A stretch of 64,000 bases of DNA from JANMDU01 sp031418715 (GCA_031418715.1 JANOJL010000064.1:140532-204531); one strand, 5' to 3'. Shown: positions 17,843 to 26,276, counted from the first letter of the stretch. The notes: generated by a model not told the origin, from the sequence alone. Translations and numbers: made by a program.

Positions 17843-18823
17843 TTGGGTAAACGCGTATTTTTAGATTTTGAGCAGCCGATTGCGGAGCTGGAAGGCAAGA
17901 TTGATGAGTTGCGCTATGTGAGCAGCGAGAGCGCTGTGGATATCAGCGAAGAGATTGATCAGCTTTCTAAGAAGAGCACGCAGCTCACCAAAGATATTTA
18001 CAGCCAGCTCTCGCCTTGGCAGATCACCAAGATCGCGCGGCATACTGAGCGGCCTTACACGATGGATTACGTGAATGAAATCTTCACGGACTTCATTGAA
18101 ATGCATGGTGATCGGCATTTTTCGGATGATCAATCCATCATGGGCGGGCTGGCTCGCTTCAATGGTCATGCTTGTATGGTGCTGGGGCATCAAAAGGGGC
18201 GCGATGTCAAGGAGCGCTCCCTGCGTAACTTTGGCATGTGTCGGCCTGAAGGGTATCGCAAGGCGCTGCGGCTGATGAAGACGGCGGAGAAATTTAAGCT
18301 GCCGGTCTTTACTTTTGTAGATACGCCTGGTGCGTTTCCTGGGATTGACGCGGAAGAGCGCAGCCAGAGCGAGGCGATCGGGCGCAATATTTTTGAAATG
18401 GCGCAATTGGAAGTGCCGATCATCTCCACCATCATCGGCGAAGGCGGCTCTGGCGGAGCGTTGGCGATTGCGGTAGCTGATCAGGTGTTGATGCTGCAAT
18501 ATTCGGTGTATTCGGTGATCTCGCCTGAGGGCTGTGCTGGTATTCTGTGGAAGACTTCGGATCGTGCGCAAGACGCAGCCGAAGCCATGGGCATCACCGC
18601 GCATCGCTTGAAGGCGCTGGGCTTGATCGACAAAATCGTAAGCGAACCCGTAGGTGGCGCTCACCGTGATCACAAGCATGCAGCCGCTTTCTTGAAACGC
18701 GCTTTAACCGATGCGTATCGCCAAGTGGCAGATCTGAAAGTCAAAGAGCTGCTAGATAAGCGCTACGAGAAGTTGCAAGGCTTTGGGAAATTCACAGATA
18801 CGAAGGCAGACGCGAAAGCGTGA
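17843..18823 (+). CDS. accA: Acetyl-CoA carboxylase carboxyltransferase subunit alpha
   Basis: 326 residues with a TTG start at 17843 placed six bases after AAGGAG. The protein begins GKRVFLDFEQPIAELEGKID as expected. Family signatures visible are DRHFSDDQSIMGGLARF, GMCRPEGYRKALRLM, VDTPGAFPGIDAEERSQSEA, GEGGSGGALAI and SPEGCAGILWK. With AccD (not in the window) it transfers the carboxyl group from biotin to acetyl-CoA, giving malonyl-CoA for fatty-acid synthesis. The stop overlaps a possible GTG start of tilS, which suggests coupling. Confidence 0.97.
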   Translation: MGKRVFLDFEQPIAELEGKIDELRYVSSESAVDISEEIDQLSKKSTQLTKDIYSQLSPWQITKIARHTERPYTMDYVNEIFTDFIEMHGDRHFSDDQSIMGGLARFNGHACMVLGHQKGRDVKERSLRNFGMCRPEGYRKALRLMKTAEKFKLPVFTFVDTPGAFPGIDAEERSQSEAIGRNIFEMAQLEVPIISTIIGEGGSGGALAIAVADQVLMLQYSVYSVISPEGCAGILWKTSDRAQDAAEAMGITAHRLKALGLIDKIVSEPVGGAHRDHKHAAAFLKRALTDAYRQVADLKVKELLDKRYEKLQGFGKFTDTKADAKA

Positions 18824-19863
18824 TTGGCGTTCGCGCAGGCAAGATGATTAACTTGCCACCTCCTTTTATCGTTGCCTACAGCGGCGGAGCGGACTCGACA
18901 GCTTTGCTGTTGATGGCGCTTGAAGCCGCCCCGGGCAAAGTGAGTGCGGTGCATGTGCATCATGGGTTGCAGCCGGCGGCGAATGATTTTGCCGCGCACT
19001 GCGAAGCGTTTTGTACGGCGCGGGAGGTGCCGCTCACTGTGCTGCGGGTGAATGCGCAGGCGGCTAAGGGGCAAAGCCCAGAGGATGCGGCGCGGCGGGC
19101 GCGTTATGCCGCTATTTCTGAGCATATTTTGAGGAAAAATATGTCATTACCCGTGACAGAACCTGCTCTGAGTGCGACTGAATTAATAGTGGATCAGTCG
19201 ACTGTTTTGCTCGCTCAGCATGCGGATGATCAGGTGGAGACGCTGCTGCTCGCGCTCTCGCGCGGCGCAGGGGTGGATGGGCTGGCGGGGATGGCGGCTG
19301 AGTTTGAAAGATATGGCGTGCAATGGGCACGGCCTTTTTTGAACGAGCCGATGTTCATGGGCGCGCAGCAAATTCGTGAGTGGTTGGCTGAGCATGGCAT
19401 GCAAGCGCGGCATCCGGGCAGCGCGAATTTGGGGCAAGGTTGGGTGGAGGATCCGACGAATACGAGCTTGGCCTTCACACGCAATCGGATCCGCGCTGAG
19501 TTACTGCCCGCGCTCGCGCAGGTGTTTCCGCAATACCGGGAGACCTTTGCGCGATCTGCACGAAATATGGCACAAGCCGTTGAATTACTTGCTCTCTCAG
19601 CTATGGATTTGGTAGCAACTGTGGGGCTACCGCCGAAGATGGCAGTGCTGCAAAAGTTACCCTCTACAGTGCAGGTCAACTACCTGCGCCATTGGCTGAA
19701 ATCTGAACACCAAACGATGGGCTCAGAAGCGCAGATGAACGAATTGCTGTCTCAAATTGCTGCTTGCACAACGCGCGGGCACAGTATTCGCATCAAGCTG
19801 GGCGGCGGCTTTGTGTTGCGTGATGGCGATGTGTTGCGCTTTGAGAGCAGCGCAGAAAGCTAA
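18820..19863 (+). CDS. tilS: tRNA(Ile)-lysidine synthetase TilS carrying in-frame repeat insertions
   Basis: 347 residues from GTG 18820, overlapping the accA stop; ATG 18844 is the alternative. The PP-loop VAYSGGADSTALLL (SGGADS at 21-26) binds ATP, and the later motif LLAQHADDQVETLLL is conserved. The enzyme adds lysine to C34 of tRNA-Ile(CAU). Between RRARYAAISEHI and VLLAQHADDQ, where homologues have a short turn, sits an extra segment LRKNMSLPVTEPALSATELI (about 105-125) encoded by a dispersed palindromic element. A weaker copy may encode AVELLALSAMDLVAT (about 252-266). The segment falls next to the active-site helix, so effects on activity are possible, but the frame is intact. Confidence 0.95.
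   Translation: MIGVRAGKMINLPPPFIVAYSGGADSTALLLMALEAAPGKVSAVHVHHGLQPAANDFAAHCEAFCTAREVPLTVLRVNAQAAKGQSPEDAARRARYAAISEHILRKNMSLPVTEPALSATELIVDQSTVLLAQHADDQVETLLLALSRGAGVDGLAGMAAEFERYGVQWARPFLNEPMFMGAQQIREWLAEHGMQARHPGSANLGQGWVEDPTNTSLAFTRNRIRAELLPALAQVFPQYRETFARSARNMAQAVELLALSAMDLVATVGLPPKMAVLQKLPSTVQVNYLRHWLKSEHQTMGSEAQMNELLSQIAACTTRGHSIRIKLGGGFVLRDGDVLRFESSAES
19132..19191 (+). repeat. DPE copy 9, in frame in tilS (sense)
   Basis: Blocks: GAGGAAAAATATGTCATTAC, CCGTGACAGAACCTGCTCTG and AGTGCGACTGAATTAATAGT. The encoded PVTEPALSATELIVD aligns codon by codon with PVIESAQNATKLIVD in cobU. Confidence 0.88.
19573..19617 (+). repeat. Possible divergent DPE copy 10 in tilS
   Basis: CAAGCCGTTGAATTACTTGC followed by TCAGCTATGGATTTGGTAGC resembles the element, with the same codon spacing from GTT to GCT as in cobU. 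It also falls in a plausibly native helix, so chance similarity is not excluded. Confidence 0.4.
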
Positions 19864-19876
19864 AAAATCAGATGGC

Positions 19877-20227
19877 TTAGAGCAACTGCCCGTCACTCGT
19901 CAGCAAGGCTTGATCGAGCTTGCCGAGCAAAGCAGCTAATCGTGGCTCGGGGCCGAATCCTTGGGCGGGGGAAGTGGCCATGATGGTGGCTTGAGCGGCT
20001 GCGGATGCTGAAGCTGTGGCGGCCAATGAGCTGGCTTCGGTTTCAAACGCCAAATTGAGCGCAGCTAATACGGCGATGCGATCGCGCGCTTTGACCTTGC
20101 CTGCGTCGCGGATGCGGCACATGGCAGTATCGACTTTTTCGACAGCGGTGAGCAAGCGCTGCTCGCCACCTTCGGGTGCGGCCAGCAAATAGCTTTGCCC
20201 CATGATTTGTACTTCGAGTTGTTTCAT
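19877..20227 (-). CDS. zapA: Cell division protein ZapA
   Basis: 116 residues. The N-terminal globular part reads MKQLEVQIMGQSYLLAAPEG and LLTAVEKVDTAMCRIRDAGK, followed by KARDRIAVLAALNLAFE, the ZapA signature. A coiled-coil-type helix follows, interrupted here by an Ala/Ser-rich stretch. ZapA cross-links FtsZ protofilaments at the Z-ring. Its start ATG overlaps the stop of the upstream coiled-coil gene by 4 bases. Confidence 0.92.
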   Translation of the reverse strand: MKQLEVQIMGQSYLLAAPEGGEQRLLTAVEKVDTAMCRIRDAGKVKARDRIAVLAALNLAFETEASSLAATASASAAAQATIMATSPAQGFGPEPRLAALLGKLDQALLTSDGQLL

Positions 20228-20487
20228 GCTGCAGCGGTGTCGGAGGCGGGTTGCTCGGGCAGGCGCTCGATCAGCGCATCGATGCGCGAGCGGGCAGCGG
20301 CCAGACGAGATTTCAGCGTATCGCGCTCATGCGTGAGTGCGTTGACTTGTTCGAGCAGCAGCGCGTTGGTGCGCGAGAGTTCTTCGTGGCGCAGTAGCAA
20401 GCGCTCGGTGCGCTCGATCACGGCATCGATCTGCGCGGTCATGGGCGCAGTCATCGCCGCATCTTGAGCATCTGGGGCATCTTGCAT
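20224..20487 (-). CDS. Small coiled-coil protein, ZapB-like
   Basis: 87 residues. A long amphipathic helix with heptad pattern runs from about 17 to 75 (AVIERTERLLLRHEELSRTN, LLLEQVNALTHERDTLKSRL). Short coiled-coil proteins of this type are encoded directly ahead of zapA in many beta- and gammaproteobacteria and are annotated as ZapB-like or TIGR02449 proteins. The 4-base overlap with zapA and the shared strand support a joint role in Z-ring assembly. The exact family is inferred from context and fold. Confidence 0.75.
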   Translation of the reverse strand: MQDAPDAQDAAMTAPMTAQIDAVIERTERLLLRHEELSRTNALLLEQVNALTHERDTLKSRLAAARSRIDALIERLPEQPASDTAAA

Positions 20488-20624
20488 GGCATCGGGCTTG
20501 TTTTGAAGAATTCGCTGTTAAAAACGGCTGTAAGTCTTTGATTCTAGGCTGAGTTTTGTATTTTTCGCAAGTGTATTTTGTGGTGTTAACGTCGACTCAG
20601 TGACATTTAGGCAACGGTTTAGAA

Positions 20625-20840
20625 TGCAGGTGTTGGTGCTCGCGGTGCAATTCTGCGCCGCAGTTCAACGGGAAGCGGAAGAGTTCGTAAGAATTTGAGC
20701 CCGCGCTGCCCCCGCAACGGTCGGTGGACGGTTTGATTTAACGCATCAAACCTGCTTGCAAGCTTGACGCCACTGGATGGAAACATCTGGGAAGGCCTTG
20801 CAGGTTGAATCCACCAAGCCCGGATACCGGCCAACAAGGC
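20625..20840 (+). promoter_or_regulatory. Cobalamin (adenosylcobalamin) riboswitch
   Basis: The conserved core GCTGCCCCCGCAACGG (20705-20720) is preceded by GAAGCGGAAGAG. It is followed by CCACTGG, then GGGAAGGCC, and the B12-box equivalent AAGCCCGGATACCGGCC (20816-20832). It lies 90 bases ahead of btuB with a further inverted repeat (GTCAGC/GCTGAC, 20883-20900) that may be the expression platform. B12 binding is expected to reduce expression of the uptake operon downstream. Confidence 0.95.
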
Positions 20841-20929
20841 GATGCTCTTGTCCGCAAGGATGGGCGCATCACATTCGTCCACGTCAGCGGGGAAGCTGAC
20901 ACCGGACATGCTTTGTTCTTTTTATTCCT

Positions 20930-22927
20930 ATGAAAAACTTCTCGTTTGCACAGCGCGCTCGCGTTCGTGCTTTGGCTGCGGCCTCGGCTGCTGCATGCGC
21001 ATCTTTTGCGTCAACTTCTTTTGCACAAACTGCTGTAGTGCCACAACTCAAACCTGTCATCGTGACCGCCAATCGGCTGGAGCAAGCTTTGCAAACTGCG
21101 CCTGTGGGCGCAACTGTGATTTTGCGAGAAGATATTCTGAGCTCGGGTGTGTTGGATGCCAATGAAGCCGTGCGCAGGCTGGGTGGCGTGGTGAGCCGGT
21201 CTGATCTGCTGGGCGGGCGTGAGGCTGCCATTGATTTGCGCGGCTATGGCGATTCAGCAGCCAACAATTTGGTGGTGGTAATAGATGGGGTGCGCATTTC
21301 TGAAAATGAGCTGGCCAGTGCGCGGCTGTCGGCTATTTCAGCAGAGCGTATTGAGCGGATTGAAATTGTGCGCGGTGGCTCCTCGGTGGCTTGGGGCGAG
21401 GGCGCGACAGGTGGCGTGATCAATATCGTCACCAAGGGCGGCGCTAAGCAAGGCCTGAGCGGTTCGGCACAATTGAGTTTGGAATCATTTGGCACGCGAG
21501 ATGCGCGAGCTAATCTTGATGTGGGATTGGCTGATGCGCGGCTGTTTGCGTTATTTCGCAGTTTGGATACCGATGGCTACCGCGCGAACAGCGGCCAGCG
21601 CAACAGCAACATCAATCTTGGTGCTGAATGGGGTGGTTCGCAAGGCTTGCGCGCACGCTTGGAGTTTGCGCGTCAGAGCGAAAATTCCCGCCTGCCAGGC
21701 GCTTTGCCGATTGCCAGCGCGCAACTCAATCCGAAGCAAACCCTTTCTCCGCTGGATAACGCCTCTCGTGATGAAGATCGCACCAGTTTGGCGCTGCAAT
21801 ACCGCGCGGGCGGCTGGCTTGCTACGCTGGATTTGGCGCGGCGCGAGCGCGAGAGCACTTTCTTTGCGGACTACGGCCCAGTCAACGGCACACAAGATGC
21901 TACGGGCAGCAGCACGGGAACGCAAACTTCCCCGCGCCTGCAATACACCGGAGAATTCGCTGGCGCAGCGGTGACAGCGCTCTTGGGGCTTGATCGCCAA
22001 TCGTGGAGTTACAACAACGATGTGGCGTATTCTGGTTTTGCAGCAAATGCTGAGACGGCCAGTCAAAACAGCCGCGCGACGTTTACAAGGCTCGATATCC
22101 TTTTGCCTTCACAAACGCGCATCGTGGTGGGCGCTCGCTCAGAGCGCATCACGAAAGATTTCGCAGACAGCTTGGCCGCGACTTCTTATCAACAGCGCTC
22201 CCCGCTCAAGGCTTGGGAGCTGGGCGTGAATCAGACGATTGCACAAGGCTGGGATGTGTATGGCCGACTGAGCAAGAGTTATCGCGTGGGCAATGTGGAT
22301 GAAAACCGTTTTCTGGCCACGCCTTTGAAGCCGCAAACAGCCCGTGACACTGAGCTTGGGCTGCGCCATACAGCTCAGCAAGCCAGCTTTGGCGTGAGAG
22401 CGTTCCGCCAAAGCACGCAAGATGAAATCGCGTATGACAACAACTTGTTTTCTAACGTGAACCTAGACCCGGTGCGCCGTACGGGGCTTGAGCTAGAAGG
22501 CCGCATGCAGTTGTCTGCGGCTTGGCAAGTAGCGGGTAGTTTGCAAAAAATTCAAGCACGCTTTGCCTCGGGTGTTTATGCAGGTAAGCGCGTGCCGCAT
22601 GTGGCTGAGAGCAATGCGCAAGCACGCTTGATTTGGCTACCTTTGACGGCACATCGTGTGGAGCTGGTTTTGAATCACCGAGGTAGTGCCGTGCTGGGCA
22701 ATGATTGGAACAACGCTTGCACGCAACGCGCTCCTTCGCGCAACACGCTGGATCTGCAATATGGCTACGCCCCGCAAGGCGCAGGCTGGAGCTTCAGCGC
22801 TGGGTTGGACAATCTGACAGATCGCCAAACCTTCGGTTGGGGCTTTACCAATGCCACGTGCTCTGCCACCAATGTGTATCCTGAAGCCGGGCGCAGCTTG
22901 AAGCTGAAGGCGCGTTACAGTTTCTGA
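20930..22927 (+). CDS. btuB: TonB-dependent vitamin B12 receptor BtuB
   Basis: 665 residues. A signal peptide ends after SFA. A plug domain follows (PVIVTANRLEQALQTAPVGA, GVVSRSDLLGGREAAIDLRG, NNLVVVIDGVRISENELASA, VRGGSSVAWGEGATGGVINI). Then comes a long beta-barrel ending in an aromatic residue (ARYSF) as outer-membrane proteins do. Substrate assignment to cobalamin rests on the riboswitch directly upstream and on cobU, btuF, btuC and btuD downstream in one operon. Transport needs TonB-ExbBD, not in this window. Confidence 0.93.
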   Translation: MKNFSFAQRARVRALAAASAAACASFASTSFAQTAVVPQLKPVIVTANRLEQALQTAPVGATVILREDILSSGVLDANEAVRRLGGVVSRSDLLGGREAAIDLRGYGDSAANNLVVVIDGVRISENELASARLSAISAERIERIEIVRGGSSVAWGEGATGGVINIVTKGGAKQGLSGSAQLSLESFGTRDARANLDVGLADARLFALFRSLDTDGYRANSGQRNSNINLGAEWGGSQGLRARLEFARQSENSRLPGALPIASAQLNPKQTLSPLDNASRDEDRTSLALQYRAGGWLATLDLARRERESTFFADYGPVNGTQDATGSSTGTQTSPRLQYTGEFAGAAVTALLGLDRQSWSYNNDVAYSGFAANAETASQNSRATFTRLDILLPSQTRIVVGARSERITKDFADSLAATSYQQRSPLKAWELGVNQTIAQGWDVYGRLSKSYRVGNVDENRFLATPLKPQTARDTELGLRHTAQQASFGVRAFRQSTQDEIAYDNNLFSNVNLDPVRRTGLELEGRMQLSAAWQVAGSLQKIQARFASGVYAGKRVPHVAESNAQARLIWLPLTAHRVELVLNHRGSAVLGNDWNNACTQRAPSRNTLDLQYGYAPQGAGWSFSAGLDNLTDRQTFGWGFTNATCSATNVYPEAGRSLKLKARYSF

Positions 22928-22948
22928 TCTTCATTGAATCCACAACCC

Positions 22949-23536
22949 ATGCGCGAACTCATCCTCGGTGGACAAAAAAGCGGCAAAAGTCGCTGTGCTG
23001 AGGAGCGGGCTCGTGCATGGCTGGAGCAATCTTCATTGCACAAGGCGGTGTTGATTGCGACGGGGCTGGCGCATGATGCGGAGATGAGGCAGCGCATTGC
23101 AAGGCATCAGGCGGATCGCAAGATGGCCTTGCCTACTTTGCTTTGCGTGGAAGAGCCAGTGCAGCTGGGGCAGCGCTTGCGGGAGATTTCGGATAAACAG
23201 ACGCTGGTGGTGATTGATTGCTTGACGATGTGGCTGACGAATCTATTGATGCCGTCGGGAGATGATTTTCTTAAGAAAAATTGCCCTCCACCCGTTATAG
23301 AATCTGCGCAGAATGCTACTAAATTAATAGTAGATATGCAAGATGCTTTGATGCAGGTCAGCGGCCCGGTAGCACTGGTAAGCAATGAAATCGGCTTGGG
23401 TGTGATTCCGTTGGGGCAGGAGGTGCGGCATTTTGTGGATGAGCTGGGCAAGCTCAATCAAGCGGTGGCGCAGCGCTGTGAGCGGGTGACGTTGATGGTG
23501 GCGGGATGTGCATTGCGCTTGAAGGGGTCATCATGA
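22949..23536 (+). CDS. cobU: Adenosylcobinamide kinase / adenosylcobinamide-phosphate guanylyltransferase with an in-frame repeat insertion
   Basis: 195 residues from ATG 22949 (MRELILGGQKSGKSRCAEER, P-loop at 7-14). The region ATGLAHDAEMRQRIARHQAD holds the His that forms the GMP adduct in the family, and VVIDCLTMWLTNLL is also conserved. It phosphorylates adenosylcobinamide and activates it with GTP for B12 salvage. A segment at about 109-128 (FLKKNCPPPVIESAQNATKL) is encoded by a dispersed palindromic element placed in the loop after the TMWLTNLL helix. The stop overlaps the btuF start by 4 bases. The remaining lower-ligand assembly genes are not in the window. Confidence 0.94.
   Translation: MRELILGGQKSGKSRCAEERARAWLEQSSLHKAVLIATGLAHDAEMRQRIARHQADRKMALPTLLCVEEPVQLGQRLREISDKQTLVVIDCLTMWLTNLLMPSGDDFLKKNCPPPVIESAQNATKLIVDMQDALMQVSGPVALVSNEIGLGVIPLGQEVRHFVDELGKLNQAVAQRCERVTLMVAGCALRLKGSS
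23274..23332 (+). repeat. DPE copy 11, in frame in cobU (sense)
   Basis: Blocks: AGAAAAATTGCCCTCCACCC, GTTATAGAATCTGCGCAGAA and TGCTACTAAATTAATAGTAG. This copy is very close to the consensus, suggesting recent insertion. Encoded peptide: PVIESAQNATKLIVD. Confidence 0.93.
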
Positions 23537-24399
23537 AACGTGTTCTCTTGGTTATTTTTGCTCTGCTGCTGATGTGCTCTGCTGCTAAGGCTGCAGATGT
23601 TTCCGTGATGGATGATCGCGGCAAAGTGCAAGTTTTTTCGCAATCGCCCAAGCGCATTGTGAGTGTGTTGCCTTCTTTGACGGAAAGCGTTTGTGCATTG
23701 GAGGCTTGCTCGCGATTGGTGGGTGTGGATCGGTACTCCAACTTTCCTGCGAGTGTGAAAATGCTACCGCAGGTGGGCGGCGGGCTGGATCTGAATATCG
23801 AGGCGATTGTGAGATTGAAGCCGGATGTGGTGTTGGCGGCGACTTCCTCGCGCGCAGGTGAGCGGCTGGAGCAATTGGGGATCAAGGTACTGATGTTTGA
23901 GCCGTCTAGCCATGAGCAGGTACGTAGCAGTTTGCAGCAGTTGGATGCATTGCTGGGGACGCAAATGGCGCAGTCATTGTGGAGTCAAGTGGAACAGGAC
24001 TTTATGCAAGCTGCCAATTTTCTACCGCTCTCAGCGCGCGGCGCAAAAGTGTATTTTGAGGTGGATCGCACGCCGTATGCGGCTGGCGAGGCTTCCTTTA
24101 TTGGGCAGACGCTCTCCAAGCTGGGTTTGCGGAATATCGTGAGTAAATCGCTCGGCGCGTTCCCGAAGATCAATCCTGAATTTGTAGTGCAGCAGCAGCC
24201 GGATGTGATTATTTTGAGCGAGCGGCATGCAGCGGAATTGCCGAAACGGCCGGGCTGGAAGCAACTGAAGGCGCTGCAAATCAAGGCGGTTTGCGAATTG
24301 AACGCTGCAGATGGCGATCTGGTGGTGCGCAGCGGGCCGCGCTTGGGCGAGGGCGCGAAGGTGTTGGCGCAGTGCATCGCGAAGGTGATGAAAAAATGA
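23533..24399 (+). CDS. btuF: Periplasmic cobalamin-binding protein BtuF
   Basis: 288 residues from ATG 23533, overlapping the cobU stop. The signal peptide MKRVLLVIFALLLMCSAAKA precedes a class III binding-protein fold with PKRIVSVLPSLTESVCAL, VGVDRYSNFP, GGGLDLNIEAIVRLKPDVVL and FVVQQQPDVII. It delivers cobalamin from BtuB to the BtuCD permease. The neighbours and the upstream riboswitch favour cobalamin over iron siderophores as ligand. The stop overlaps the btuC start (ATGA). Confidence 0.92.
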   Translation: MKRVLLVIFALLLMCSAAKAADVSVMDDRGKVQVFSQSPKRIVSVLPSLTESVCALEACSRLVGVDRYSNFPASVKMLPQVGGGLDLNIEAIVRLKPDVVLAATSSRAGERLEQLGIKVLMFEPSSHEQVRSSLQQLDALLGTQMAQSLWSQVEQDFMQAANFLPLSARGAKVYFEVDRTPYAAGEASFIGQTLSKLGLRNIVSKSLGAFPKINPEFVVQQQPDVIILSERHAAELPKRPGWKQLKALQIKAVCELNAADGDLVVRSGPRLGEGAKVLAQCIAKVMKK

Positions 24400-25439
24400 T
24401 GCGGCCTGTGTTGCTCGCTGCTTGGCTCATTGGCGCGGCGCTGTTACTCACGCTGCTGGGTTTGCAGGTGGGCAGTGAGGGCTTTGAAATACTCAACTGC
24501 ACAGGGCTGGTGCATTGCGCGAGCTTTGGTCTGCAAAGCGTGGACGCTGCGATGTGGCAAGTGATGACGGAGATTCGTTTGCCGCGCGGTTTGGGTGCTT
24601 GGGGCGCGGGCGCGTTGCTTGGCCTCGCAGGGGCGCTCGCGCAAGGGCTGTTTCGCAATCCGCTGGCCGATCCATTTCTGCTGGGCAGCGCATCGGGAGC
24701 GACGCTGGGCGTCGTGATGTTGCTGGCGGCTCTGGGCATATCGCCGATGGCGCTCTCGTGGCTGCAAAGCCTGGGGCTCACTGGCGCGGCCTTCGTCGGC
24801 GCATTGCTCGCCGTGGGGTTGACCTTGATACTCGCGCAAGGCGTGGCCAGCCCGCTGAGGCTGCTGCTAGCGGGCGTCGTGGTGGGTGTGGTGCTTGGTG
24901 CACTCAGCTCCCTGTTGCTTACGCTCGCGCCAGAAGTGATGCTGGCAGTGCAAGGATTCATGTTGGGCAGCACGAGTTTTCTGGGCTGGAGTGCTGTAGC
25001 GGTGTTGCTCGCAGCGCTGCTGATTTGCCTGCCTATTGCGCTGCTGGCGGCGCGGGCTTTGGATGGATTGCAATTGGGCGATGCAGCGGCGCTGAGCTTG
25101 GGGCTGCCTTTGCCTGCGATTCGGTTGGTTCTGGTGGCGGTGATTTCGCTCGCTACAGGCGCGGCTGTGGCGCAAACAGGATTGATTGCTTTTGTGGGCC
25201 TGGCTGCCCCACATCTCGTGCGCGGGCTGTGCAGGGCGCAGCATCGCGCGTTGATTTTTCTCAGCGCTTTGTGTGGCGGCGCGTTGTTGCAAGCGTCTGA
25301 CTTGCTTGCTCGTGGTCTGGCTGCACCGCGTGAACTGCCCGTGGGCGTGCTCACAGCGGTGTTGGGTGGTGCGTATTTGCTCTGGCTGATGCGCTCGGGT
25401 GCACAGCGCGAGAATGTGAACCACAAGGAGATGCTATGA
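24396..25439 (+). CDS. btuC: Cobalamin ABC transporter permease BtuC
   Basis: 347 residues from ATG 24396 overlapping the btuF stop; codons further upstream lie inside btuF. It is a FecCD/BtuC-type permease with about ten membrane helices. Signatures include RLPRGLGAWGAGALLGLAGA, FRNPLADPFLLGSASGATLG, LGAASLGL-like GDAAALSLGLPLP, and TGLIAFVGLAAPHLVRGLC with the coupling-helix region. It forms the inner-membrane channel with BtuD. The stop overlaps the btuD start (ATGA). Confidence 0.93.
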   Translation: MMRPVLLAAWLIGAALLLTLLGLQVGSEGFEILNCTGLVHCASFGLQSVDAAMWQVMTEIRLPRGLGAWGAGALLGLAGALAQGLFRNPLADPFLLGSASGATLGVVMLLAALGISPMALSWLQSLGLTGAAFVGALLAVGLTLILAQGVASPLRLLLAGVVVGVVLGALSSLLLTLAPEVMLAVQGFMLGSTSFLGWSAVAVLLAALLICLPIALLAARALDGLQLGDAAALSLGLPLPAIRLVLVAVISLATGAAVAQTGLIAFVGLAAPHLVRGLCRAQHRALIFLSALCGGALLQASDLLARGLAAPRELPVGVLTAVLGGAYLLWLMRSGAQRENVNHKEML

Positions 25440-26206
25440 ATTCAGTAGCACTCCGCGCATACTTTATAACGGCTAGTCTCGGGAAACGCTTGATTTTTCA
25501 AGATCTAAATCTGAGTTTTTTATCAAGTCAGTGGATCAGTATTGTGGGCCCGAATGGCGCTGGAAAATCCACCTTGCTCAAAGTATTGGCAGGGCTTGTG
25601 AAGTTTGACGGCGACGTATTTCTGCATGAAAAAAACCTCCGCCAGATAACACCACGCGAGCGCGCTCAGCAGCTCGCCTGGCTCGCGCAGGATGAAACCG
25701 GCGGGCTCGATATGCGAGTGAGCGATCTGGTGATGCTTGGCCGCTTGCCGCAGCAAGGGCTGCTGGGCGGCATCTCAGCGCATGACCATACCGCCTGCGA
25801 GCAAGCCATGCAGCAAACGCAAACCCTTGAATTCGCTAGCCGCCTGCTCGGCGAGCTCTCCGCAGGCCAGCAGCAGCGCGTGCGCCTGGCGCGAGCGCTT
25901 GCCACGCAAGCCCGTGTGCTCCTGCTGGATGAGCCGCTGACCAATCTCGATCCGCCACATCAAATCGATTGGCTTCATGCGATTCGCCAACAAGTGCAAA
26001 ACGGCACCACAGTGATCAGCGTGTTGCATGAGTTACCGATGGCGCTACTGGCAGATCAGATGGTGTTGATGCAAGACGGGAAGATCGCGCATCAAGGCGC
26101 ATGCAACGATTCACAGACGCATCGCACCATGGAAGAGATATTTGACAAACGGGTTCGTGTGGTGAATGTGGAAGGTAGTTGGGTTGTGCTGCCGAAATTA
26201 AGCTAA
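25436..26206 (+). CDS. btuD: Cobalamin ABC transporter ATP-binding protein BtuD, N-terminus built from a repeat element
   Basis: 256 residues. Walker A is GPNGAGKST (38-46), the Q-loop is WLAQDE, the signature is LSAGQQQRVRLARALA, Walker B is VLLLDEPLTNLD, and the H-loop is VLHELP. The start ATG 25436 overlaps btuC and follows AAGGAG. Residues 2-20 (NSVALRAYFITASLGKRL) are encoded by a dispersed palindromic element that replaces the usual first beta-strand sequence of such ATPases while keeping a plausible LxAxxITxxLGxR pattern. It powers B12 import with BtuC and ends the btuB operon. Confidence 0.94.
   Translation: MNSVALRAYFITASLGKRLIFQDLNLSFLSSQWISIVGPNGAGKSTLLKVLAGLVKFDGDVFLHEKNLRQITPRERAQQLAWLAQDETGGLDMRVSDLVMLGRLPQQGLLGGISAHDHTACEQAMQQTQTLEFASRLLGELSAGQQQRVRLARALATQARVLLLDEPLTNLDPPHQIDWLHAIRQQVQNGTTVISVLHELPMALLADQMVLMQDGKIAHQGACNDSQTHRTMEEIFDKRVRVVNVEGSWVVLPKLS
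25437..25498 (-). repeat. DPE copy 12, forming the N-terminal coding region of btuD (antisense)
   Basis: Plus-strand blocks ATTCAGTAGCACTCCGCGCA, TACTTTATAACGGCTAGTCT and CTTGATTTTTC match the reverse consensus. It encodes NSVALRAYFITASLGK in the shared antisense frame and begins right after the start codon. Confidence 0.92.
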
Positions 26207-26260
26207 AAAGAGCAGTTTTCCTTTATATTTCCTGCGCTGATTGCTATCAAAAGATGAGCG
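26204..26260 (+). repeat. DPE copy 13, intergenic between convergent btuD and the Bug gene (divergent copy)
   Basis: Blocks: TAAAAAGAGCAGTTTTCCTT, TATATTTCCTGCGCTGATTG and CTATCAAAAGATGAG. It fills the gap between the two stops and is more diverged than most copies. Confidence 0.65.
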
Positions 26261-26276
26261 ATGGATGATGCATCGT

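Noticed and set aside
24281..25426. Long minus-strand open frame opposite btuC
   Set aside because: It mirrors the GC-rich third positions of btuC, is Ala/Pro/Ser-rich without family motifs, and lies opposite a strongly supported gene.
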